Shown here piece by piece: positions 25,358 to 32,465 of a DNA stretch of 32,465 nt. The DNA comes from an uncultured Opitutales bacterium (GTDB taxonomy: Bacteria; Verrucomicrobiota; Verrucomicrobiia; Opitutales; Seribacteraceae): positions 1 through 32,465 of the forward strand of contig CAJQSI010000023.1 of the NCBI GenBank assembly GCA_905612515.1. Reading direction: 5' to 3'. A program made the translations under genes and the position numbers. Under the pieces are notes generated by a model, which worked only from the letters and a program-made list of their open reading frames with translations, did not search any database and was not told the DNA's origin. The first letter of the stretch is position 1; every line of letters begins with the position of its first letter.

Positions 25358-27637
25358 AAGACGGCCACCGGATCGGTGGCAGAGTTTCGCGGTGTCGACA
25401 GGAAGTGGAAGGCGACCCCCTTCAGCCTTGCCGGGGCGCGGCTAGATATCCGTGCCGCTGGTGAGGCGGCAGTTCGCGTCACGATTCGGCCGATCGATTC
25501 TAAACAGGAGTTTCCTTACACGCCTGCTTTGATTCAACGGGAGTATGCCAAGCCGGTCATCACGCTACAGAAACTCGATTCGAACTTCAAACCACGCAAA
25601 GCAAAGGTGGGCCATTTAACCGTCGAGGTGACAGCCAAGCCACTGACCGTGTTGGTGACCACGTCGGACAACAAGCCCGTGCAGAAGATCACCTTTACGC
25701 CCGATGGGAAAATGTCCTTCGCCCTGGACGGTCATCCGGTTCTGGGTCTGGGCGAAGGCGGCCCGAAGCAGAGCGGCAAATGGCGGGACGACAAGGTTGA
25801 GTTCGATCGACGCGGTCGGGCGCACGTTCTGCAACCTCGCTATGACACCATGGCCTATGGCTCACGAAGTCCCGTGGCGCTGCTCGTCGGCACGGGCGGC
25901 TGGGGATTGTTTGTTGCCACGCCCTGGGGCGACATTGATCTGACGTCCAAAGAAACCGGAACCTTTACACCCGCCGTCCCCATTGTACCGGGCACCGTGG
26001 TTTCTCGAAAGCAGCAGCGCCAGGGTCGCATCGGCTTGCCCCCAGCCGCTTGGAAAACGGACGTCTACGACGTGTTTGTCTTTGATGCGCACGAACCGGC
26101 CGCGTTCATGAAAGACGTTTCGACGATCTCGGGACCGGCCGTCCTGCCGCCGCGTTGGGCGATGGGTTACATGCAATCGCACCGGACCTTGGAAGATGAC
26201 GCGCAGATGGTCGGCATCCTCGATACCTTTCGTGAAAAACAAATCCCAGTCGACGCCGTAATCTACCTCGGCACCGGCTTCACGCCACGGGGCTGGAATA
26301 CACATCAGCCCTCGTTCGAATTCAATCGCGGTGTGTTCAAGCGTGAACCCAAGGACGTGCTCTCCGATCTGCACGCGCGCCATGCCAAAGTCGTCGTCCA
26401 CATGATCCCATGGGATCGCGGGCGTCTGGAAACACTGCACGGATCCATTCCGCCCAAGTCCGGCGAGACAGTCGACAGCCACCACATCGATTCTTATTGG
26501 AAAGAGCACAACGCGCTGGTCGACACCGGCGTCGATGCGTGGTGGCCCGACGAGGGCGACTGGTTCAGCTTCCACGAACGCATGAAGCGCCATCAGCTCT
26601 ATTACGAAGGCCCCCTCTCCAAAATACCGAACGTTCGCCCCTGGTCTCTGCATCGTAACGGCCATCTGGGCGTGGCGCGTTACGGCGGGTGGATCTGGTC
26701 GGGCGATACGCACGCTTCGTTCAAAACCCTCGAAGCGCAGATCGCCGTGGGCATCAACCACTCGCTGAGCCTTTCACCCTTCTGGGGCTCGGACATCGGC
26801 GGTTTCTATCCCACTCAGGATCTGACCGGTGAGCTCTACGCCCGGTGGTTTCAGTTCGCCGCCTTTACCTCATCGTTCCGCGGACACGGACGAACTTGGC
26901 AGATGCGACTACCTTGGGGGTGGGGCCTGGACAACATGGGGCCGAAAGAGAGCGGGACGCCTCCCTTAGAATCGGAGCTTAACAATCCCAAGATCGAACC
27001 GATCGCCAAAAAGTACGCCGAACTGCGCTACCAATTGCTGAGCTACAACTACACGCTGGCTTGGGAAGCCCGGGCGACGGGAATGCCCATGATGCGATCG
27101 ATGTGGCTGCACTATGCGGACGACAAGAAGGCGAGGGGGGTAGGCGACCAGTACCTCTGGGGGCGCGACTTGCTCATCGCACCAGTGTATAAGAAAGGCG
27201 CGACGGCCCGAGAGGTCTATCTTCCAGCAGGAAAATGGTACGATTGGTGGACCGGCAAGCTCGAGACCGGCGGCCGCACCGCTGAGCGCTCCGTAGATCT
27301 AGCCACGATGCCGATCTATGTTCGCGGAGGCGCGATCGTGCCGGTCGACCCCATCCGTCAATACACCGGACAAAAGGTCGACGAGCCCACGACACTCAAG
27401 ATCTACCGAGGCGCCAACGGTAACTACACGCTGTACGACGACGACGGCATCAGCCTTGATTACCTCCAAGGCGATTCAGTCCAGACACTGATCAAGTGGG
27501 ACGATGCAGCCAAAACGCTGAGCCTCGAACCGGCGTCAAAGCAGACGGCCACGCGCACGTTCCAGGTTGAACTTATTCCTGATGGCGTGACCAAGAAGAT
27601 TCAATACACGGGTCAACGCGTCGATCTGAAATTCTAA
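24659..27637 (+). CDS. Exported LamG-GH31 alpha-glycosidase
   Basis: The protein has 992 residues: shared leader (1-26), LamG module (about 27-235), galactose-mutarotase-like N-domain (about 240-470), GH31 TIM barrel (about 480-830), and C-terminal sandwiches ending near 992 with the YDDDG segment typical of the DUF5110 region. The nucleophile is Asp631 in WWPDEGDW and the acid/base Asp683 in WSGDTHAS. SPFWGSDIGGF and FRGHGR are further GH31 signatures. The family includes alpha-xylosidases, alpha-glucosidases and alpha-galactosidases, and the specificity is not readable here. The LamG module is almost a copy of the one in the preceding GH32 gene, implying module exchange. The intergenic distance to that gene is 52 bp, and the two are probably in one operon. 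Confidence 0.92.
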   Translation: MNILKLNVAIFSSLIFLFFAVVDTAAGGDYADGKLGKGLILDGSSHTVKIPHYAGLKPGKAITISAWIKPERVGKGGWQWQEIYRKEDGNARALMAIGEREKKHSLCFGLGIGGKFVEQGAPLEPAKLLDGKWHLVSVTFDGKAMKFYADGQEIGANTKASGAIDTHGEAPAYIGSYMGKGEFFKGGIDDVRIYNRALSTGEIKTMALADGKATVDGIVGWWKLDGDVKNSAAKTATGSVAEFRGVDRKWKATPFSLAGARLDIRAAGEAAVRVTIRPIDSKQEFPYTPALIQREYAKPVITLQKLDSNFKPRKAKVGHLTVEVTAKPLTVLVTTSDNKPVQKITFTPDGKMSFALDGHPVLGLGEGGPKQSGKWRDDKVEFDRRGRAHVLQPRYDTMAYGSRSPVALLVGTGGWGLFVATPWGDIDLTSKETGTFTPAVPIVPGTVVSRKQQRQGRIGLPPAAWKTDVYDVFVFDAHEPAAFMKDVSTISGPAVLPPRWAMGYMQSHRTLEDDAQMVGILDTFREKQIPVDAVIYLGTGFTPRGWNTHQPSFEFNRGVFKREPKDVLSDLHARHAKVVVHMIPWDRGRLETLHGSIPPKSGETVDSHHIDSYWKEHNALVDTGVDAWWPDEGDWFSFHERMKRHQLYYEGPLSKIPNVRPWSLHRNGHLGVARYGGWIWSGDTHASFKTLEAQIAVGINHSLSLSPFWGSDIGGFYPTQDLTGELYARWFQFAAFTSSFRGHGRTWQMRLPWGWGLDNMGPKESGTPPLESELNNPKIEPIAKKYAELRYQLLSYNYTLAWEARATGMPMMRSMWLHYADDKKARGVGDQYLWGRDLLIAPVYKKGATAREVYLPAGKWYDWWTGKLETGGRTAERSVDLATMPIYVRGGAIVPVDPIRQYTGQKVDEPTTLKIYRGANGNYTLYDDDGISLDYLQGDSVQTLIKWDDAAKTLSLEPASKQTATRTFQVELIPDGVTKKIQYTGQRVDLKF

Positions 27638-27718
27638 TAAGACACGAGGACTATCATCAAATCATTCACTCAGATCCAACGTAAATCATGGTCAATAATG
27701 ATCCTGCCCTAACATTGT

Positions 27719-27723
27719 GGGAG
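27719..27723 (+). promoter_or_regulatory. Ribosome-binding site that sets the DUF1593 gene start
   Basis: GGGAG lies 8 bases before the ATG at 27732. The GTG at 27717 overlaps this box, so it is unlikely to be the start. Confidence 0.65.
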
Positions 27724-27731
27724 TAAACGCG

Positions 27732-29156
27732 ATGAATGGAATCCTCTGCTGGATAGGCGGCCTGGCTTTTGCACTACCGCTGCTCAACGCCGCGCCGCCG
27801 TCGCAGGCATCCGCTAAATCGGAACGCCCGCGGGTCGTCGTCCTGACCGACATTACCAATGAGCCAGATGATGAAGAATCGCTGGTGCGTTTTCTCGTCA
27901 GTTCCAGCGACTACGACGTCGAGGCGCTGATTGCCACGACCTCCACGTGGCTGAGGAAGAAAGTACGCCCCGAAAAAATCCAGGCCCAGATCCGCGCTTA
28001 CGCGAAAGTCTATCCGAATCTGATCAAACACGACTCCCGTTACCCGTCCGCCAAATACCTGTTGTCGGTCACCCGTGCTCACTTACCGCTCTACGGCATG
28101 AGCGGCGTGGGTGATGGAAAGGACAGCCCCGGTTCCAACCTGCTCATCGCAGTCGTCGACAAGCCCGACCCTCGCCCCGTTTGGGTGACTGTCTGGGGCG
28201 GAGGCAACTGCCTGGCCCAGGCTCTGTGGAAAGTACGCAACACCCGGAGCAAGGCGGACCTGGCCAAATTCGTCGCAAAGATCCGCGTCTATACCATCAG
28301 CGATCAGGACGACACTGGCGCCTGGCTGCGCAAGCAGTTCCCCGGGCTTTTCTATATTGTCACGCCGAGCAAACAATCACATCACGAATACCACCTGGCC
28401 ACATGGACGGGCATCTCAGGTGAACGCCGGTACAAGTTTGCCGCGCCGCCGAGTTATTTCGCCTGGATCAGCAACGCATGGTTGAGCCAGAACGTCATCC
28501 AGGGTCACGGTCCACTTGGGGCACTTTATCCGAAGTGGAAGTACATCATGGAAGGCGACACGCCGGCGTTTCTAAACCTGATCGACAACGGGCTGGCCGG
28601 CGAGATAAGCCCCAGCCACGGCGGTTGGGGCGGACGATACAAGCTCCGAAAACCTTCAGGCGAATCCCGCCCGATCTGGACCAACAGCCCTGACACGCTC
28701 ACGGTAGAGGGGAAATCCTATACCAGCCCGCATGCAACCGTGTGGCGATGGCGGGAGGCCTACCAGAACGATTTCGCCGCCCGTATGGATTGGTGCATCG
28801 CAGGCAATCGCCCAGACGCCAATCACCATCCTGTGGCGGTTGTCAACGGCGCCGAGGGCAAGAGCATCATCGCGATAACCGCCAGTCCCGGCCAAACTCT
28901 CACACTCAGCGCCGCAGGCTCATCCGATCCTGATGGCAACAAGATCACTTACAGATGGTTTCAATACCTGGAGGCGGGCACCGCCAGCCGCACCGATATC
29001 GTGGGACAAGAAACCAGCAAGATCACATTCAAAGCTCCGAACGAACCGGGGCGAACCGTCCACATCATCCTGGAACTACGCGACAACGGAACCCCCAACC
29101 TGTTCGCGTACCGACGGACAGTCGTAACCCTCCGGGACAAATGTACTTCTTACTAA
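27732..29156 (+). CDS. Exported DUF1593 protein (Sde182-like, nucleoside-hydrolase-like domain)
   Basis: The protein has 474 residues. The signal peptide (about 1-20) is followed by a domain of the DUF1593/Sde182 nucleoside-hydrolase-like family: VVLTDITNEPDDEESLVRFL puts acidic residues Asp40, Asp46 and Asp47 where inosine-uridine hydrolases bind calcium. VTVWGGGNCLAQAL and YTISDQDDTGAWLRKQFP are further family segments. Residues about 375-474 form an Ig/cadherin-like C-terminal sandwich, with SSDPDGNKITYRWFQY resembling PKD-type repeats. The family occurs in PVC and Bacteroidetes glycan clusters, and one member was reported to bind cellulose. Hydrolysis of N- or O-glycosides is plausible, but the substrate is unknown. 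The upstream 94 bp show no clear promoter. Confidence 0.88.
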   Translation: MNGILCWIGGLAFALPLLNAAPPSQASAKSERPRVVVLTDITNEPDDEESLVRFLVSSSDYDVEALIATTSTWLRKKVRPEKIQAQIRAYAKVYPNLIKHDSRYPSAKYLLSVTRAHLPLYGMSGVGDGKDSPGSNLLIAVVDKPDPRPVWVTVWGGGNCLAQALWKVRNTRSKADLAKFVAKIRVYTISDQDDTGAWLRKQFPGLFYIVTPSKQSHHEYHLATWTGISGERRYKFAAPPSYFAWISNAWLSQNVIQGHGPLGALYPKWKYIMEGDTPAFLNLIDNGLAGEISPSHGGWGGRYKLRKPSGESRPIWTNSPDTLTVEGKSYTSPHATVWRWREAYQNDFAARMDWCIAGNRPDANHHPVAVVNGAEGKSIIAITASPGQTLTLSAAGSSDPDGNKITYRWFQYLEAGTASRTDIVGQETSKITFKAPNEPGRTVHIILELRDNGTPNLFAYRRTVVTLRDKCTSY

Positions 29157-29172
29157 ACCACAGGAAATAATC

Positions 29173-31755
29173 ATGATATCCAGAAGAGTTTCATCCACGC
29201 GAAAATCGAAGACAAACAAAAGTCTTTTCATCGGCCTTTTGGCGCTGTTCAATTTTGGCAGTCTTGTTTCAGAAAGTTCAGGGGCTGAGTCTTTGGTAGA
29301 CAAAGACAAGATCCTGAAGTCCATGGATTGGTTGCAAAACCAAGACTTCGATTGGTACAAGGCCAATATTCCCTTTCTGGAAACGCCGGACAAAGAAATT
29401 GACGCGACCTACTATTACCGCTGGGAACTGGTCACTCGCCACATCTGTTATGGCTCCCCCAACAGCGGGTACTCACTGACTGAATTTGCTAATCGACCTT
29501 CCTGGTCTGGCGCCTATGGGGCAATCGCTTGTCCATCGGGACACCAATTCAACGAAATACGCTGGATGCACAACCCACGCGTTGCGCGCGACTATCTCCG
29601 TTATTGGTTTAGAACGAAAGGCGCCCAACCCAGAAAATATTCATCGTGGTTGGCTGACTCTGCCTGGGCGGTTCATCAGGTTCATCCCAACAAGGCCTTC
29701 ATCATCGATCTTTTCCCGGACCTGGTCAAAAACTTCAAAGGCTGGGAAGCTCGACATTGGGTCAAGGAAATGAACATGTTCTGGCAGACCGGACATGACG
29801 ATGGCATGGAGTTCAACATCAACAGTCGTCAAACGAAGGACATCCTCAGAGGCGACCGGGCATTCCGTCCTTCATTCAACTCCTACATGTGGGCCGACGC
29901 CACTGCCCTGGCCAAAATCTCGGCATTGGATGAGGACAAGGAGTTGGAAAAGGAATATCTGGCCATCGCCGCGAATCTAAAAAAACAAATCCAGGAAAAA
30001 CTCTGGGATCCCAAACGAAACTTTTTCTTTCCGATGTCGAGTCGGGAGGAAACAGATAAAGAGGGGAATATTGTCAAAGCACACACTCTCACCTATCAAA
30101 GTGGGAAATTCGCAGGCAACCCCCATGGCCGTGAACTACATGGCTATGTACCATGGGCCTTCAATATTCCCGACCCTGCCTTTGCCGTTGCCTGGCAGTA
30201 CTTGATGGATCCGGAGTATTTCTACGCCCCTTTCGGACCCAGAACCACTGAGGTGAACGATCCTTTGTACGTACTCAAAACCGGCTGTTGCTGGTGGAGT
30301 GGGCAGTCCTGGCCATTTGCCACAGCCCAGACACTCAAGGCGATGGGCAATCTGCTGCAATTTTATGAACAGGATCAGATTAGTAAGAAGGACTACCTGA
30401 CGGTGCTGCACACCTTTGCCATCTCTCAACGAAAAGACGGCAAACCCTATATCGCAGAAGCACTGAACCCCGACGATGGCTCGTGGCGCGGTCACGATAT
30501 GCGCAATCGGAGCGAACACTACTTCCACTCGAGTTTCAATGACCAGATCATCACCGGCTTGATTGGGCTACAACCCGCAAGTGACATCAGCTTTGTCATT
30601 GATCCTCTGGCTCCAGAGTCGTGGGATTATTTTGCCATGGATTCCATTCCCTACAAAGGTCATATGATCAGTGTTCTCTGGGATAAAACAGGCGATCGCT
30701 ATGGGGCAGGCAAAGGCTTTCATGTTTTTATCGATGGCAAAAAAACCAAAAGCACTCAGTCCCCTCGAAAAGTGACGATAGCTCTACCATCCGTACAGGA
30801 AGTCCCCATGGATAAAACCATTCGCTTCAACTATGCCGTTAACAACGATGGCGACTATTACCCGCGTTACAAAGCGTCATTCATCGCGAAGGGTACGTCC
30901 CTCAGCAAAATTTATGATGGCGAGTACGTGTATGACAGACAGCCCGCAAACCGCTGGACCAGCTATGGGTCTAAACAGAAACAAGATTGGCTTATTTGTG
31001 ACCTTGGAGAAGCCAGAACCCTGGACACGCTGAAACTCTACGTCATCGACGATGGCAAGGAGGTGCTGGCACCGCTTTCCTTCACATGCGAGTACTGGAA
31101 AGATGAGAAATGGGTGACACTGCCAGGTCAAAAGCGATTTCCAGAAAAGGCCGCAGGCAAACGAGCGAACACCCTCACCTTTCCGGCACTCATGGTAAGG
31201 AAACTTCGTTTTGTTTTTCAAAATGCGCCCGACTCCGGCTCCGGTCTCACTGAACTTCAGGCCTGGGGACCGGGACGTCTCCCCTATACCCCGCCCCGTC
31301 CTCCACCAGGAAATATGGCCTTCAATCCCACCAACAAAGGCTACCCGAAAGCAACGGCCTCCTTTTCAGACCGATACGGCGGAGTCGCCAAAAGCACCAT
31401 TGATGGAAAAATCAGGTTTCAAAGGGCCCCGGTCAACCGCTGGACCTCGTATGGGTCCCCTAACAAAACAGATTGGCTGGAAGTCGACTTTGGCGAGGAG
31501 AAGGTATTCAAAAAAGTGGTTCTGCATATTTACGATGATCATGGAGGCGTACAAACCCCCAGCAGTTACACCATCCAAACCCTCAAAGGAACGGAATGGA
31601 CCGATGTGCAGAACATCCATAAAAGCCCGGCAGAACTCAGGGGCAGTTCAGAGAATACAGCCACCTTTCCCCCGCAGACCTCAACCAGGATACGCGTGGT
31701 CTTTACTCACAAGGGAAAAGCCAGATCGGGTCTAACCGAAATTGAAGTGCGGTAA
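29173..31755 (+). CDS. Exported (alpha/alpha)6 glycosidase (MGH1/GH63-like) with two discoidin-like domains
   Basis: The protein has 860 residues. AGGAA just upstream supports the ATG. A signal peptide (about 1-38, after a basic start) leads to an (alpha/alpha)6 catalytic domain (about 45-480) of the mannosylglycerate-hydrolase/GH63-like group. [10 protein letters not shown] (Asp210, Glu213) and AEALNP (Glu429) fall where clan GH-G enzymes keep their catalytic acids. A beta-sandwich follows (about 490-565). Then come two related F5/8 type C (discoidin, CBM32-like) domains, about 570-705 and 725-860, each with NRWTSYGS and W-L-x-x-D-x-G-E repeats. They probably bind galactose or similar residues. 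The base composition is less GC-rich than in the GH31/GH5 genes, suggesting separate acquisition. The exact substrate is unknown. Confidence 0.87.
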   Translation: MISRRVSSTRKSKTNKSLFIGLLALFNFGSLVSESSGAESLVDKDKILKSMDWLQNQDFDWYKANIPFLETPDKEIDATYYYRWELVTRHICYGSPNSGYSLTEFANRPSWSGAYGAIACPSGHQFNEIRWMHNPRVARDYLRYWFRTKGAQPRKYSSWLADSAWAVHQVHPNKAFIIDLFPDLVKNFKGWEARHWVKEMNMFWQTGHDDGMEFNINSRQTKDILRGDRAFRPSFNSYMWADATALAKISALDEDKELEKEYLAIAANLKKQIQEKLWDPKRNFFFPMSSREETDKEGNIVKAHTLTYQSGKFAGNPHGRELHGYVPWAFNIPDPAFAVAWQYLMDPEYFYAPFGPRTTEVNDPLYVLKTGCCWWSGQSWPFATAQTLKAMGNLLQFYEQDQISKKDYLTVLHTFAISQRKDGKPYIAEALNPDDGSWRGHDMRNRSEHYFHSSFNDQIITGLIGLQPASDISFVIDPLAPESWDYFAMDSIPYKGHMISVLWDKTGDRYGAGKGFHVFIDGKKTKSTQSPRKVTIALPSVQEVPMDKTIRFNYAVNNDGDYYPRYKASFIAKGTSLSKIYDGEYVYDRQPANRWTSYGSKQKQDWLICDLGEARTLDTLKLYVIDDGKEVLAPLSFTCEYWKDEKWVTLPGQKRFPEKAAGKRANTLTFPALMVRKLRFVFQNAPDSGSGLTELQAWGPGRLPYTPPRPPPGNMAFNPTNKGYPKATASFSDRYGGVAKSTIDGKIRFQRAPVNRWTSYGSPNKTDWLEVDFGEEKVFKKVVLHIYDDHGGVQTPSSYTIQTLKGTEWTDVQNIHKSPAELRGSSENTATFPPQTSTRIRVVFTHKGKARSGLTEIEVR

Positions 31756-31778
31756 CTTCTCTATTAATAATTGGCCAA

Positions 31779-31946
31779 ATGATGATCAAACGAGTGTTCG
31801 CATGTGTTGCTATTATCCTCCTGGCGGCCTTGACCACACAGGCAGAAGTTCAACTCTCCGGTGTCTTCGGCGACCACATGGTGCTTCAGCGGGAACGACC
31901 CGTGCCGGTTTATGGTACGGCCGTTGGAGCTGCAGTTCCAGGATGA
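31779..31946 (+). pseudogene. 5' stub of a sialate O-acetylesterase-like gene
   Basis: The frame encodes 55 residues: a signal peptide starting [20 protein letters not shown], then [20 protein letters not shown] and VYGTA, followed by TGA. The segment G-V-F-x-D-H-M-V-L-Q-R-x-x-P-V-P-V is the characteristic opening of the sialate O-acetylesterase (SASA) family, whose members have about 500 residues with an SGNH core. Here all catalytic parts are missing. No clear ribosome-binding site is seen, 23 bp after the previous stop. It is the complement of the sulfatase and GH32 tails elsewhere: a head without a body. Confidence 0.78.
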
Positions 31947-31996
31947 ATTATTCACGCTTTGCTTGTCCGGTCGAAACGACAACAAATGGGATCACT

Positions 31997-32465
31997 ATGA
32001 AAAGTCTGTTCATTTTTTTAACTGTTTTTGCCTCTAGTTTTGCACTGACGGGAAAGCGGATTTTCGGTAAAGCAATATCTCTGTTGTTTGTTTCGGCGGC
32101 GTGTGCGCAGCGGATGTTCCATCGTTTGATCGGGATATACGCCCGATTCTTTCTGATCGCTGTTATGCATGCCACGGGCCGGATGAAAAAAAGCGCAAAG
32201 CAGATCTTCGGCTGGATACTCGCGAAGGTGCACTGGCCGATCTTGGTGGCTATCAGGCGATTGTTCCAGGGCAGCCGAATGAGAGCGAGTTGATTGCCAG
32301 GATCTTGTCTGATGATGTGGATGAAATGATGCCTCCGCCAGATTCGCATCTATCTCTCAACCCTAAGGAGAAGGCGCTTTTTCGCAGCTGGATCGAAGGA
32401 GGGGCCGAATGGGAAGGGCACTGGGCCTTTGAACCGCTCGTTAAACCGGCGCGACCCTCTTCCTT
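31997..32465 (+). CDS. Planctomycete-type cytochrome c (PSCyt1) gene, frameshifted, 3' end outside window
   Basis: From ATG 31997 the frame gives MKSLFIFLTVFASSFA and then a second signal-like stretch, KRIFGKAISLLFVSAACA. Near 32104-32112 the meaningful frame changes by one base: downstream from 32113 it reads DVPSFDRDIRPILSDRC, with the heme motif CYACHG (32161-32178), LRLDTREGAL, the D-E-M-M-P-P-P segment and W-I-E-G-G-A. This is the classical PSCyt1 module that precedes DUF1549/DUF1553 in PVC proteins. Adding one base near 32106 would join the halves as ...SAACAAADVPSF. Either the gene is broken or a base was missed in sequencing. The frame is otherwise open to the window edge. Confidence 0.8.

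Noticed and set aside
25862-26761. 299-residue minus-strand frame opposite GH31, and similar long antisense frames (2849-3700, 16640-17632)
   Set aside because: These are antisense shadows of GC-rich genes. Their residues show no domain pattern, and the + strand proteins have complete catalytic motifs.
31742-32293. 183-residue + strand frame across the SASA stub and cytochrome gene
   Set aside because: Only its segment from ATG 31997 to about 32106 looks like protein. The rest is an out-of-frame reading of the esterase stub and of the PSCyt1 domain.

Overview
The window looks like part of a polysaccharide-degradation locus from a bacterium of the PVC superphylum (Planctomycetota, Verrucomicrobiota, Kiritimatiellota or Lentisphaerota). 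The clues are the WD40/PA14 protein, the ThuA + PVC-type dehydrogenase + cytochrome c chimera, the planctomycete-type cytochrome gene at the right edge, the DUF1593 protein, and many large multidomain exported glycosidases without SusC/SusD or TonB partners. I cannot place it further. All confidently called genes lie on the + strand with short spacers or overlaps. I see no regulator, transporter, tRNA, rRNA, CRISPR array or transposase.

Layout: (1) 1-1877, 3' part of a WD40/PA14 protein. (2) 2045-5476, GH2-GH43 fusion, followed by a 3' remnant of a sulfatase gene. (3) 5663-7027, an unassigned exported protein. (4) 7090-10008, a metallophosphoesterase-GH105-SGNH triple fusion. (5) 10054-11202, GH5-type glycosidase, abutted by an FAD oxidoreductase/EF-hand gene with no signal peptide. 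(6) 13262-16567, ThuA-dehydrogenase-CBM-cytochrome c. (7) 16622-19018, GH127, then a PhyH dioxygenase and an SGNH esterase. (8) 20621-21086, a chimeric scar: the 5' part of one gene joined out of frame to the 3' tail of a GH32 gene. (9) 21091-24606, LamG-GH32-second propeller. (10) 24659-27637, LamG-GH31. (11) 27732-29156, DUF1593 protein. (12) 29173-31755, (alpha/alpha)6 glycosidase with two discoidin-like domains. (13) 31779-31946, a 55-codon stub of a sialate O-acetylesterase. (14) 31997-end, a planctomycete-type cytochrome c gene with an apparent -1 frameshift.

Together the enzymes suit extracellular or periplasmic breakdown of a branched, acylated and probably uronate-containing, possibly sulfated plant or algal glycan. 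GH2, GH43, GH127, GH31, GH32 and GH5 would remove side chains and cut the backbone, GH105 would remove unsaturated uronates, and SGNH esterases would deacylate. The FAD, ThuA, cytochrome and PhyH proteins would act in oxidative steps. The substrate is an inference.

The most striking feature is mosaic construction. One leader (ribosome-binding region plus signal peptide) appears almost unchanged in front of three unrelated enzymes. A roughly 700-bp leader+LamG module is duplicated before GH32 and GH31. A GH32 gene tail occurs twice, once as debris and once fused in frame to another enzyme. Decapitated or tail-less gene fragments sit at several gene boundaries. This looks like a locus that swaps modules by recombination between repeats, although a chimeric assembly must be excluded.
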